The position numbers and the translations under genes are program-made. The notes beneath the pieces are model-generated. The model did not search any database and was not told the DNA's origin. It saw only the letters and a program-made list of their open reading frames with translations. From positions 1-18,310 of the forward strand of contig CAJKDU010000047.1 of the NCBI GenBank assembly GCA_905198745.1: a stretch of DNA of 18,310 nt, given 5' to 3'. Below are positions 7,234 through 15,584 of the stretch, in pieces. The first letter of the stretch is position 1. Every line of letters begins with the position of its first letter. Origin of the DNA: an uncultured Prevotella sp. (GTDB lineage Bacteria; Bacteroidota; Bacteroidia; Bacteroidales; Bacteroidaceae).

Positions 7234-8562
7234 ATGAAGAAACTCTTTATAGAAACATACGGCTGCCAGATGAATGTGGCAGACAGTGAGGTGGTCGCTT
7301 CTGTCATGCAGATGGCCGACTACGAACTTTGTGACAACGAGGAGGAGGCTGATGCCATATTCCTGAATACTTGCTCGGTGCGCGAAAATGCGGAGAACAA
7401 GATATACAACAGACTCGACACCCTGTCGGCCAAAGCCCACAAGGACAAGCGCAGGCTCATTCTGGGCGTGCTTGGCTGTATGGCAGAGCGCGTGAAGCAG
7501 GATTTGATAGACAACCATCACGCTGACCTTGTGGCGGGTCCAGACTCTTATCTCAACCTGCCCGACCTCGTGGCACAGGTGGAGATGGGACAGAAGGCCA
7601 TGAACATAGAGCTGTCGACCACCGAGACTTATCGCGACATAGTGCCACGACGCATTGGCGGTAACCACATCGGAGGTTTTGTGAGCATCATGCGCGGATG
7701 CAACAATTTCTGCCACTACTGCATCGTTCCCTATACAAGAGGACGTGAGCGCTCGCGCGATGTGGAAAGCATACTCCGCGAAGTGCGTGACTTGAGAGAC
7801 CGCGGCTATAAAGAGGTGACCTTGCTGGGACAGAACGTGAACTCCTATAAATTTGTGCCTGAGGCTGGGGGAGACCCTATCATCTTCCCGCAGTTGCTCC
7901 GCATCGTAGCCGAAGCGGTGCCCGAGATGCGCGTGCGTTTCACCACAAGTCATCCGAAAGACATGAGCGATGACACCTTGCACGTGATTGCAGACGTGCC
8001 CAACGTATGCAAGCACATCCATCTTCCTGTTCAGAGCGGAAGCAACCGCATCCTGAAACTGATGAACCGTAAATATACCCGCGAATGGTATATGGACCGT
8101 GTCAATGCCATCCGCCGCATTGTGCCCGATGCAGCCATATCCACCGATATATTCGTGGGCTATCACAGCGAAACCGAGGAAGACCACCAAATGTCGCTCT
8201 CGCTGATGCGTGAGGTGGGCTATGATTCAGCCTTTATGTTCAAATACTCCGAGCGCCCGGGCACTTATGCGTCCAAGCATCTTCCCGATGACGTGTCTGA
8301 GGAAGTGAAGATTCGCCGTCTCAATGAGATGATAGCTCTTCAGACCCAACTCTCTGCCGAAGCCAACAAGCGCGATGAAGGCAAGGATTTCGAGGTGCTG
8401 GTGGAAAATTTCAGCAAGCGCAGCCGTGAACAACTTTGCGGTAGGACTGAGCAGAACAAGATGGTGGTGTTTGACAAGGGCAACCATCACATCGGCGAGC
8501 GTGTCATGGTGCATATAACAGGCAGCACAAGTGCAACACTTTTAGGAGAAGCCATTGATTAA
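7234..8562 (+). CDS. miaB: MiaB, tRNA-2-methylthio-N6-dimethylallyladenosine synthase
   Basis: Encodes a 442-residue radical-SAM methylthiotransferase that converts i6A37 to ms2i6A37 in tRNAs reading UNN codons. The N-terminal MTTase domain begins IETYGCQMNVADSE; its three cluster cysteines are C11, C47 and C82. The radical-SAM CxxxCxxC motif is C156, C160, C163 (RGCNNFCHYCIVPYTRGRER), and a C-terminal TRAM domain occupies the last 65 residues or so. The QMN signature and overall length favour MiaB over RimO or MtaB. I choose ATG 7234; TTG 7231 is also in frame but would only add one residue. The stop directly abuts the ATG of the ABC exporter, indicating co-transcription. Confidence 0.95.
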   Translation: MKKLFIETYGCQMNVADSEVVASVMQMADYELCDNEEEADAIFLNTCSVRENAENKIYNRLDTLSAKAHKDKRRLILGVLGCMAERVKQDLIDNHHADLVAGPDSYLNLPDLVAQVEMGQKAMNIELSTTETYRDIVPRRIGGNHIGGFVSIMRGCNNFCHYCIVPYTRGRERSRDVESILREVRDLRDRGYKEVTLLGQNVNSYKFVPEAGGDPIIFPQLLRIVAEAVPEMRVRFTTSHPKDMSDDTLHVIADVPNVCKHIHLPVQSGSNRILKLMNRKYTREWYMDRVNAIRRIVPDAAISTDIFVGYHSETEEDHQMSLSLMREVGYDSAFMFKYSERPGTYASKHLPDDVSEEVKIRRLNEMIALQTQLSAEANKRDEGKDFEVLVENFSKRSREQLCGRTEQNKMVVFDKGNHHIGERVMVHITGSTSATLLGEAID

Positions 8563-10389
8563 ATGAAAGAATTTCTGTATATACTGAAGAGGTTCGTGCC
8601 ACCCTACAAGAAGTATCTGGCACTTACCGTGTTGTTCAATATCCTGTCGGCTCTGCTGAACATCTTCTCGTTTGCAGCCATTATCCCTATTCTCCAGATT
8701 CTGTTCAAGACAGAGTCTGCGGCTCCTGTGACGCAGCTTATGGCATGGGACTGGGACAATGCTAAGGTCGTGCTGAGCAACAATGTGGACTATTATGTCA
8801 ACCAGCTTATATCGTCTGCGGGTGCCACCACTACGTTGTTGCTCATCGGCTTGTTCCTGGCGACAACCACTTTCCTCAAGACGGGCATGTATTTTCTGTC
8901 TTCCGCCACGGTCATTCCGATGCGTACAGGCATTGTGCGCGACATTCGCAATCAACTCTATGCCAAGATTACATCATTGCCCCTGGGCTTCTTCTCTGAA
9001 GAGCGCAAGGGTGACATCATAGCCAGAATGACGGGTGATGTGGGCGAAATAGAGAGTTCCATCATGAGTTCTCTCGACATGCTTTTCAAGAACCCCATTC
9101 TCATCATTTCCTATTTCGTCACCTTGCTTTGCATTAGTTGGCAACTCACGCTTTTCACCATGATATTCGTGCCCATCATGGGGTGGATGATGGGAATCGT
9201 TGGCCGCAAACTCAAGCAGCAATCCAAAGACGCTCAGGCATTGTGGAGCGATACGATGAGCCAGGTGGAGGAAACACTTGGCGGTCTGCGCATCATCAAG
9301 GCTTTCTGCGCGGAAGAGAAGATGAACAAACGTTTCGACAAGATAAACAATGATTACCGAAACCAGTTGCTCAAGGTAAACACCCGCCAGCAGTTGGCAC
9401 ATCCCATGAGTGAGTTCCTGGGCACGGTGATGATTATCATCGTGTTGTGGTTCGGAGGCATACTTGTCCTCAACCAGCAAGTTATCTCCGGGCCTACCTT
9501 CATCTATTATCTGGTCATCCTCTACAGCATCATCAATCCTCTGAAAGACTTTTCCAAGGCAGGCTACAACATTCCCAAGGGTCTTGCCTCCATGGAGCGT
9601 GTCGACAAGATTTTGCTGGCAGAGTCCAACATCAAGGAGCCGGAGCATCCCAAGCACATCAGCTCATTCGACCATCAGATTGAGTTCCGCCATGTTTCCT
9701 TCAAATACGACCAGCGTTGGGTGCTCCGCGACATCAACCTCGTCATTCCCAAAGGCAAGACCATAGCTCTTGTGGGACAGAGTGGCGGCGGCAAGTCGAC
9801 ACTTGTCGACCTTATCCCGCGCTACTATGATGTTCAGGAGGGAGAAGTGCTCATTGACGGCATCAACGTGAAAGACCTGGGCATTCATGACTTGCGCCAA
9901 CTTATAGGCAATGTCAATCAGGAGGCAATCCTCTTTAATGACACCTTCTTCAACAACATTTCATTCGGCGTGGAGAACGCTACGCAGGAGCAGGTGGAAG
10001 AGGCCGCCAGAATAGCCAATGCCCACGACTTCATTATGGAGAGCGAGCAGGGCTATCAGACGAACATCGGAGACCGTGGCGGGCGGTTGTCGGGTGGTCA
10101 GCGGCAACGTGTGAGCATAGCACGGGCCATCTTGAAGAATCCTCCCATCCTTATCCTTGATGAGGCTACTTCGGCTCTCGACACCGAGAGTGAGCGGCTG
10201 GTGCAGGATGCACTTGAGCGGCTGATGAAGACGCGCACCACGGTGGCCATTGCCCATCGGTTGTCTACCATCAAAAGTGCAGACGAAATCTATGTCATTC
10301 ACGAGGGGAAAATTGTGGAAAAAGGCACTCACGATGAACTCATTTCGCGTGACGGCTACTACAAGAAGTTGCACGACATGCAACAGTAA
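8563..10389 (+). CDS. MsbA-like ABC exporter (fused membrane and ATPase domains)
   Basis: Encodes a 608-residue type-IV half-transporter that would work as a homodimer in the inner membrane. An N-terminal six-segment transmembrane domain (about 20-330) is followed by the ATPase domain: Walker A GQSGGGKST at 405-413, Q-loop in NVNQEAILF, signature LSGGQ at 509-513, Walker B ending D533-E534 and the switch histidine H565. All catalytic residues are intact. Length and order match lipid-A/lipid flippase MsbA and related multidrug exporters; in Bacteroidales several paralogues exist, so lipid export is likely but not certain. It begins on the base after the miaB stop and is followed by a strong hairpin. 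Confidence 0.9.
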   Translation: MKEFLYILKRFVPPYKKYLALTVLFNILSALLNIFSFAAIIPILQILFKTESAAPVTQLMAWDWDNAKVVLSNNVDYYVNQLISSAGATTTLLLIGLFLATTTFLKTGMYFLSSATVIPMRTGIVRDIRNQLYAKITSLPLGFFSEERKGDIIARMTGDVGEIESSIMSSLDMLFKNPILIISYFVTLLCISWQLTLFTMIFVPIMGWMMGIVGRKLKQQSKDAQALWSDTMSQVEETLGGLRIIKAFCAEEKMNKRFDKINNDYRNQLLKVNTRQQLAHPMSEFLGTVMIIIVLWFGGILVLNQQVISGPTFIYYLVILYSIINPLKDFSKAGYNIPKGLASMERVDKILLAESNIKEPEHPKHISSFDHQIEFRHVSFKYDQRWVLRDINLVIPKGKTIALVGQSGGGKSTLVDLIPRYYDVQEGEVLIDGINVKDLGIHDLRQLIGNVNQEAILFNDTFFNNISFGVENATQEQVEEAARIANAHDFIMESEQGYQTNIGDRGGRLSGGQRQRVSIARAILKNPPILILDEATSALDTESERLVQDALERLMKTRTTVAIAHRLSTIKSADEIYVIHEGKIVEKGTHDELISRDGYYKKLHDMQQ

Positions 10390-10408
10390 TTACCCATTGG
10401 CTATGTAA

Positions 10409-10467
10409 TAAAGGCAGAAGAGGTTTCGTTACGTCAGGCTGGCGTAGTGAAACCTCTTCTGCCTTTA
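10409..10467. terminator. Long hairpin, probable bidirectional terminator between convergent genes
   Basis: A perfect 19-bp stem (10409-10427 with 10449-10467; core AAAGGCAGAAGAGGTTTC) continues inward as eight further pairs including G-U wobbles, leaving the 5-base loop AGGCT. The + strand continues AATTTCTTTT. It sits 19 bases after the ABC exporter stop and downstream of convergent mutS, so it most likely ends one or both transcripts. The stem is longer than most intrinsic terminators. Confidence 0.75.
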
Positions 10468-10606
10468 ATTTCTTTTCCCGCTTGTTTTCACATGTCATGA
10501 TGGCCTGTTTCCTGCCACACGCAATGGCTTGGACTGACGGAAATGTGGTGCATGAATCGAGTTGATCGGTTTGGTCCATCTATGCTTCCGGGGCCTTGTA
10601 TTAGCC

Positions 10607-10693
10607 GTTTGTGTGCTGTTTACGTTGTCTTAGAGTGCCGTTAACGATGCGTTAGTGTGCCATTAACGATGCATGAGTAAGCCGTTACTGTGG
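10607..10693. repeat. Degenerate tandem repeat, period about 22 bp, about four copies
   Basis: Successive units start near 10607, 10629, 10650 and 10672. The two central copies share the core GTGCC(G/A)TTAACGATG; the outer copies are weaker (GTGCTGTTTACGTTG and AAGCCGTTACTGTGG). The GTTAAC/ATTAAC centre is near-palindromic. The array ends 28 bases beyond the mutS stop. Function is unknown. Confidence 0.55.
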
Positions 10694-10721
10694 CTATACT
10701 CTTGCATCAGGATGGAAGAAG

Positions 10722-13352
10722 TTATTTTCCGGTTACAATCTTCTTGATTTCGTTGAGTTTGTTCAGAGCCTCCACAGGGGTGAGGTTGTTGATGTCGAGG
10801 TTGAGAATCTCGTCGCGTACCTGCGAGAGTACCGGGTCGTCGAGTTGGTAAAAACTCAGTTGCATGCCTGCGCTGCCTTTGCTTATCTTTTCTGTAGAAG
10901 GCTTGCCGGCTGCGCCGACTGAGGCATTGTCGGCCTCCAACTGTTTGAGTATGACGTTGGCACGCTTCACGATGCTTTGCGGCATGCCGGCTATCTGTGC
11001 CACGTGGATGCCGAACGAGTGTTCGCTGCCGCCACGCGTCAGCTTGCGCAGGAATATCACCTTGCCGTCTACCTCCTTCACGCTCACGTTGTAGTTCTTG
11101 ATGCGGTCGAAGAGTTTCTCCATCTCGTTGAGTTCGTGGTAGTGCGTGGCAAAGAGCGTGCGGGCCCGTGCACGCTTGTGTTCGTGCAGATATTCCACGA
11201 TGGCCCAGGCAATGGATATGCCGTCGTAGGTGCTTGTGCCTCGTCCCAGTTCGTCGAACAGTACCAGGCTGCGTTCCGACACGTTGTTCAAGATGTTGGC
11301 TGCCTCGGTCATTTCCACCATGAACGTGCTTTCGCCAAGCGATATATTGTCCGACGCACCCACTCGGGTGAATATTTTGTCCACCAGGCCTATTCTCGCG
11401 CTCTCTGCCGGCACGAAACATCCTATCTGGGACAACAGTACTATGAGCGCCGTTTGACGCAGCAGGGCGGACTTTCCTGCCATATTGGGTCCGGTGATGA
11501 CCATTATCTGTTGTTTCTCGGTGTCGAGATAGATGTCGTTGGGCACATAGCGTTCGCCCAAGGGCAGTTGTGTCTCTATGACGGGATGCCGGCCTTGCTT
11601 GATGTCGAGAACAGTGGATGAATCGATGACCGGCCTCACATAGTGGCACTCTTCGGCTGTCTTGGCAAAACCGAGCAGGCAATCGAGATGGGCTATCATG
11701 TTGGCATCGATCTGTATTTGTGGAATGAAGTCTTGGGTGGCTGTCACCAGGTCGTTGAAGAGCCGTGCCTCGAGCGAGAGTATTTTCTCCTCGGCGCCGA
11801 GAATCTTTTCTTCGTATTCCTTTAGCTCCTGGGTGATGTAGCGTTCGGCTTGAGCCAGGGTCTGCTTGCGCACCCAGTCGGCAGGCACCTTGTCCTTGTA
11901 GGTGTTGCGCACCTCGAGGTAATAGCCGAACACGTTGTTGTAGCCTATCTTGAGCGATGCGATGCCGGTCTGTTCGGTTTCGCGCTCCTGTATTTTCATG
12001 AGGTAGTCCTTGCCGCTATAGGCTATGTTGCGCAGTTCGTCGAGTTCTGCGTTCACGCCGTTGGCTATCACACCGCCCTTGTTGACCACCTGTGGCGGGT
12101 CTGGCTTGATTTCCTTCTCAATGCGGTCGCGCAGACTTTCGCAGAGATTCATTTGCTCTCCGATGCGCTTGAGGGTGGGGTTGTCGGCATAGAGACAGGC
12201 TGTCTTGATGGGAGCAATGGCTTGCAGCGCCACCTTGAGTTGCACTATTTCACGGGGCGACACGCGGCCTACCGCCACCTTGGAGATGATGCGCTCCAGA
12301 TCGCCAATGCGGTGAAACTGGTCGTCAATGCACTGTCGGAATTCGGGTTCGCGGAAGAAATAATCCACTACGTCGAGTCTGTCGTTGATGGGCTTCTCGC
12401 TTTTCAGTGGAAACACCACCCATCGCTTGAGCATGCGTCCGCCCATAGGCGTCACCGTGCGGTCGATAACATTGAGCAGGGAAGAGCCGTCTTCCTGCAT
12501 GGGCTGCAGGAGTTCGAGTGAGCGGATGGTGAACTTGTCGAGGCGCACGTAGCGCTCCTGCTCAATGCGCGAGAGCGACGTGATGTGGCCAATGTGGGTG
12601 TGCTGGGTGAGTTCCAGATATTGCATGATGGCTCCGGCGGCAATGATGCCGCAGTGGAGATGGTCCACGCCGAAGCCTTTGAGCGACTTGGTGCCGAAGT
12701 GCTTGAGCAGTTTTTGGTTGGCAGTCTGCTCTGTGAATACCCAGTCGTCAAGCTGGAAGGTGCAGTAGCGCGAGCCGAAGCACTGCTCGAACTCCTGGCG
12801 GCAGGTCTTGTCGTAGAGCACCTCCTTGGGCGCAAAGTTGCCCAGGAGCTTTTCCACGTAGTCCGTGTTGCCCTCACCGGTAAGGAACTCTCCGGTGGAG
12901 ATGTCGAGGAATGCCACGCCGCACACGTTCTTGCCGAAATGTACGGCTGCCAGGAAGTTGTTCTCCTTGTAGTTGAGCACGTTGTCGTTCATCGCCACGC
13001 CGGGCGTAACGAGTTCGGTGATGCCGCGCTTGACCAGTTTCTTGGTGAGTTTGGGGTCTTCCAGCTGGTCGCAGATGGCCACACGCATGCCGGCACGTAT
13101 CAGTTTGGGCAGATAAGTGTCGAGGGCATGATAGGGGAAACCGGCCATCTCGGCAGCCGCCTTGGTGCCGCTGCCTCCGTTGGAGCGGCGTGTGAGGGTG
13201 ATACCGAGCACGCGTGACGCCGTGACGGCATCCTCGCAATAGGTTTCGTAGAAGTCGCCGCAACGGAAGAGCAGTATGGCATCAGGGTGTTTCGCCTTGA
13301 GGTCGAAAAACTGCTTCATCATCGGGGTGAGCTCATTCTCTTTCTTGGCCAT
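10722..13352 (-). CDS. mutS: DNA mismatch repair protein MutS
   Basis: Encodes an 876-residue MutS1 ATPase that recognises mismatches and small loops and recruits MutL. The mismatch-wedge motif is present as F34-Y-E36 in CGDFYETY, so this is the repair-type MutS, not MutS2. Middle connector, lever and clamp regions follow; the ATPase domain has Walker A GPNMAGKS at 621-628, Walker B with D700-E701, GRGTSTYDG and the FATHYHEL block. The C-terminal tail carries a short helical dimer region. I start at ATG 13350-13352 (MAKKENELTP) because the 16-residue longer frame from 13400 overlaps lgt and resembles no MutS. The gap to the lgt stop is then 20 bases, making it the last gene of the ychF-lgt-mutS operon. 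Confidence 0.95.
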   Translation of the reverse strand: MAKKENELTPMMKQFFDLKAKHPDAILLFRCGDFYETYCEDAVTASRVLGITLTRRSNGGSGTKAAAEMAGFPYHALDTYLPKLIRAGMRVAICDQLEDPKLTKKLVKRGITELVTPGVAMNDNVLNYKENNFLAAVHFGKNVCGVAFLDISTGEFLTGEGNTDYVEKLLGNFAPKEVLYDKTCRQEFEQCFGSRYCTFQLDDWVFTEQTANQKLLKHFGTKSLKGFGVDHLHCGIIAAGAIMQYLELTQHTHIGHITSLSRIEQERYVRLDKFTIRSLELLQPMQEDGSSLLNVIDRTVTPMGGRMLKRWVVFPLKSEKPINDRLDVVDYFFREPEFRQCIDDQFHRIGDLERIISKVAVGRVSPREIVQLKVALQAIAPIKTACLYADNPTLKRIGEQMNLCESLRDRIEKEIKPDPPQVVNKGGVIANGVNAELDELRNIAYSGKDYLMKIQERETEQTGIASLKIGYNNVFGYYLEVRNTYKDKVPADWVRKQTLAQAERYITQELKEYEEKILGAEEKILSLEARLFNDLVTATQDFIPQIQIDANMIAHLDCLLGFAKTAEECHYVRPVIDSSTVLDIKQGRHPVIETQLPLGERYVPNDIYLDTEKQQIMVITGPNMAGKSALLRQTALIVLLSQIGCFVPAESARIGLVDKIFTRVGASDNISLGESTFMVEMTEAANILNNVSERSLVLFDELGRGTSTYDGISIAWAIVEYLHEHKRARARTLFATHYHELNEMEKLFDRIKNYNVSVKEVDGKVIFLRKLTRGGSEHSFGIHVAQIAGMPQSIVKRANVILKQLEADNASVGAAGKPSTEKISKGSAGMQLSFYQLDDPVLSQVRDEILNLDINNLTPVEALNKLNEIKKIVTGK

Positions 13353-13372
13353 TGTGATAGTGTTTGGTTTTG

Positions 13373-14218
13373 TTATTTCGTACCTGTTCGTCTCATCCAT
13401 TTTCCGCCTGCCATGCAGGCTATGCCCAAGGCAATGAATGGCAGGCTGAGCAGTTGTCCCATGTCGAGTGGGAGCGAGGCTTCGAAGGCCACCTGTATGT
13501 CCTTGGTGAACTCAATGAAGAAGCGGGCTGTGAAGATGTAGGTGAGGCAGAGGCCGAAATAGAAACCTGAGCCCACCTTTTCGGGGTGCTTGCGATAAAC
13601 GGCATAGCCGATGACAAGGAGCAGGGCATAGGCGAGGGCCTCGTAGAGTTGTCCGGGATGGCGTGGCGCTGTGTCCACCTTCTCGAAGATGAAAGCCCAG
13701 GGCACGTCGGTCACCTTGCCTATGATTTCGCTGTTCATCAGGTTACCCAACCGGATAAAGCAGGCTGTGATGGGGGTGACGATGGCAATGTCGTCGAGCA
13801 CGTGCCAGATGCCGAGTTTCGTCTTGCGGCAATAGAGCCAGAGGGCAATCATCAGACCCAGTGTGCCGCCATGGCTGGCGAGTCCTTCGTAGCCCGTGAA
13901 GCGCCATCCTCCGTCTTCCATGAAATGGATGGGCAGGAGCATCTCCACGATGTGCTTGCCCGAACTCAGAAAGTAGTCGGGCTGGTAGAACAGACAGTGG
14001 CCCAGGCGGGCACCGATGAGGATGCCCACAAAGCAGTAGAGGAAGAGCGGGTCGAAGAGTTCGTCCTTGATGTACTGTTCCTTGTAGAGGCGCTTCATCA
14101 GCAGATAGGCGCCCAACAGGCCCACCAGCCAGCACATGGAATACCAGTGCAGGGTTAGCGGGCCTATGTGCATCATGTCCGGACTTGGGTTCCAGAGCAC
14201 GTAGAGTAAGTTGTTCAT
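13373..14218 (-). CDS. lgt: Phosphatidylglycerol-prolipoprotein diacylglyceryl transferase
   Basis: Encodes a 281-residue inner-membrane enzyme that moves the diacylglyceryl group of phosphatidylglycerol to the lipobox cysteine of prolipoproteins, the first step of lipoprotein maturation. About seven membrane segments are expected. Signature positions include HWYSMCW near 24-30, GLASHGG with H116, the RLGNLMNSE block at 156-164 and RHPGQLYEA from R186. The frame is open upstream to 14353, but those 45 residues are out-of-frame shadow of ychF; MNNLLYVLWNPSP at 14218 is the natural start. It lies 13 bases after ychF and 20 before mutS on the same strand. Confidence 0.94.
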   Translation of the reverse strand: MNNLLYVLWNPSPDMMHIGPLTLHWYSMCWLVGLLGAYLLMKRLYKEQYIKDELFDPLFLYCFVGILIGARLGHCLFYQPDYFLSSGKHIVEMLLPIHFMEDGGWRFTGYEGLASHGGTLGLMIALWLYCRKTKLGIWHVLDDIAIVTPITACFIRLGNLMNSEIIGKVTDVPWAFIFEKVDTAPRHPGQLYEALAYALLLVIGYAVYRKHPEKVGSGFYFGLCLTYIFTARFFIEFTKDIQVAFEASLPLDMGQLLSLPFIALGIACMAGGKWMRRTGTK

Positions 14219-14231
14219 GAGTATGGGTGTT

Positions 14232-15332
14232 TTACACGTTGAAGCGGAAGTGCATGATGTCGCCGTCCTGCACCACGTAGTCTTTGCCTTCAATGCCGAG
14301 CTTGCCGGCTTCGCGGACGGCAGCCTCGGAGCCGTACTTGATGTAGTCGTCATACTTGATGACTTCGGCGCGGATGAATCCTTTCTCGAAGTCGGTGTGT
14401 ATCACGCCGGCACATTGGGGAGCCTTCCAGCCCTTGTGGTAGGTCCATGCCTTCACTTCCATTTCGCCTGCGGTGATGAAGGTCTCGAGGTTGAGCAGAG
14501 AGTAGGCTTTCTTGATGAGTCTGTTCACACCGCTCTCTTCAAGTCCCAGTTCGTCGAGGAACATCTGCTTGTCCTCGTAGGTTTCGAGCGAGGCAATGTC
14601 TTCCTCGGTCTTGGCGGCTATGGTGAGCACTTCCGCACCTTCGGCGGCTGCCACTTCTTCTACCTTCTTGGAATATTGGTTGCCGGTCTTGGCGCTGGCT
14701 TCGTCCACGTTGCACACGTAGAGCACGGGCTTGGCGGTGAGCAGGAAAAGGTCGCGTGCGGCCTTTTGTTCCTCCTTGCTGTCAAACTGCACGGCGCGTG
14801 CGTTCTTGCCTTGTTCGAGCACTTCCTTGTAGGCTTCCATCACTGCCACCTGCACCTTGGCATCCTTGTCGCCGGCGCAGGCCATCTTCTGTTCTTTCAC
14901 GAGTTTGCCTTCAATAGTCTCAAGGTCTTTGAGTTGCAGCTCGGTGTCAATGATTTCCTTGTCGCGTATAGGGTCAATGGTGCCGTCTACGTGGGTGATA
15001 TTGTCGTCGTCGAAGCAGCGCAGCACGTGGATGATGGCGTCTGTTTCACGAATGTTTCCCAGGAACTTGTTGCCCAGTCCCTCGCCCTTGCTGGCGCCTT
15101 TTACCAGTCCGGCGATGTCTACAATCTCGCATGTGGCGGGCACAATGCGGCCCGGATGCACGATTTCGGCAAGCTTGGTGAGCCGCTCGTCGGGCACGGT
15201 AATCACGCCCACGTTAGGCTCAATAGTACAAAAGGGGAAATTGGCAGCCTGTGCCTTGGCACTTGACAGGCAGTTGAAAAGAGTAGACTTGCCCACATTG
15301 GGCAGTCCTACTATACCACATTTTAATGACAT
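14232..15332 (-). CDS. ychF: YchF/OLA1-type redox-regulated ATPase
   Basis: Encodes a 366-residue TRAFAC-class P-loop protein of the Obg family, which binds ribosomes and in E. coli affects stress responses; its precise job is unsettled. G1 is GLPNVGKS (9-16), G3 is DIAG (72-75) followed by LVKGASKGEGLGNKFL, and the G4 position reads NVDE (208-211) rather than NKxD, the change linked to ATP preference. A coiled-coil insertion lies between, and a TGS domain forms the last 80 residues or so. Length matches the family closely. It is the promoter-proximal gene of the operon with lgt and mutS. Confidence 0.95.
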   Translation of the reverse strand: MSLKCGIVGLPNVGKSTLFNCLSSAKAQAANFPFCTIEPNVGVITVPDERLTKLAEIVHPGRIVPATCEIVDIAGLVKGASKGEGLGNKFLGNIRETDAIIHVLRCFDDDNITHVDGTIDPIRDKEIIDTELQLKDLETIEGKLVKEQKMACAGDKDAKVQVAVMEAYKEVLEQGKNARAVQFDSKEEQKAARDLFLLTAKPVLYVCNVDEASAKTGNQYSKKVEEVAAAEGAEVLTIAAKTEEDIASLETYEDKQMFLDELGLEESGVNRLIKKAYSLLNLETFITAGEMEVKAWTYHKGWKAPQCAGVIHTDFEKGFIRAEVIKYDDYIKYGSEAAVREAGKLGIEGKDYVVQDGDIMHFRFNV

Positions 15333-15361
15333 GTCTTAATACGTATTGTTAATTTCAAGTG

Positions 15362-15369
15362 CAAAGTTA
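15362..15369 (-). promoter_or_regulatory. Candidate -7 promoter element for ychF-lgt-mutS
   Basis: Read on the minus strand this is TAACTTTG, a full match to TAnnTTTG, 29 bases before the ychF ATG. No convincing -33 TTG is found at the expected distance. A 10-bp palindrome AATACGTATT (15338-15347) lies between it and the start codon. Confidence 0.5.
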
Positions 15370-15537
15370 CGTCTTTTATTTTGAATGTAGTCTGTTTTTC
15401 AGTGGGATTTATTGTCCGGGTAGCAACATTTCATGCCTGCGCATCTGTCTTTTTGTGTCTTCTATGCCGCGTGTGTAGCAAATGTTGAACATGTCAGGTA
15501 GCAGTAATTTCGGCCTTTCTCCTTCTTACTTACACAT

Positions 15538-15579
15538 AAAGGGACAGGATTATCATCCCGTCCCTTTGTTTTTTTTTTT
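15538..15579. terminator. Hairpin with 11-T run downstream of the surface-protein gene
   Basis: AAAGGGACAGGAT (15538-15550) pairs with ATCCCGTCCCTTT (15555-15567) across loop TATC; the single mismatch is A-C on the plus strand but a G-U wobble on the minus strand. Eleven T residues follow at 15569-15579 on the plus strand. It is 6 bases beyond the minus-strand gene's stop, so it most likely ends that transcript, working in both directions (A-tract, stem, then UUUAUGU on the minus strand). Confidence 0.7.
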
Positions 15580-15584
15580 GATTC

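Larger units (their letters stand above)
10390..10721. other. Convergent intergenic region, 332 bp, no gene
   Basis: Between the ABC exporter and mutS there is no convincing reading frame on either strand; short frames lack start context and family resemblance. It holds the 59-base hairpin at 10409-10467, about 130 bases with no recognised signal, and a cluster of degenerate 22-bp repeats at 10607-10693. Confidence 0.7.

Noticed and set aside
7228..8190. Open frame of 320 codons on the minus strand opposite miaB
   Set aside because: Entirely antisense to miaB, which has all cluster cysteines and the TRAM domain; the antisense product shows no domain and no promoter.
10607..10693. CRISPR array
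   Set aside because: The units are contiguous without spacers and are degenerate; no cas gene is present.
11850..13217. Plus-strand open frames of 210-223 codons opposite mutS
   Set aside because: Antisense shadows of mutS with no recognisable motif.
13353..13400. Upstream start for MutS giving 16 more residues
   Set aside because: The extension overlaps the end of lgt and does not resemble MutS N-termini; MAKKENELTP at 13352 places F34-Y-E36 where the wedge motif is expected.
14219..14353. N-terminal extension of Lgt by 45 residues
   Set aside because: It lies out of frame inside the ychF C-terminus and is a Ser/Thr/Ala-rich shadow; MNNLLYVLWNPSP is the normal Lgt start.
14211..15266. Long open frame (351 codons) on the plus strand opposite ychF
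   Set aside because: It is fully antisense to a clear ychF; the product is low-complexity rich in H, G, L, V and F, with no family motif, as expected for the mirror frame of a biased gene.
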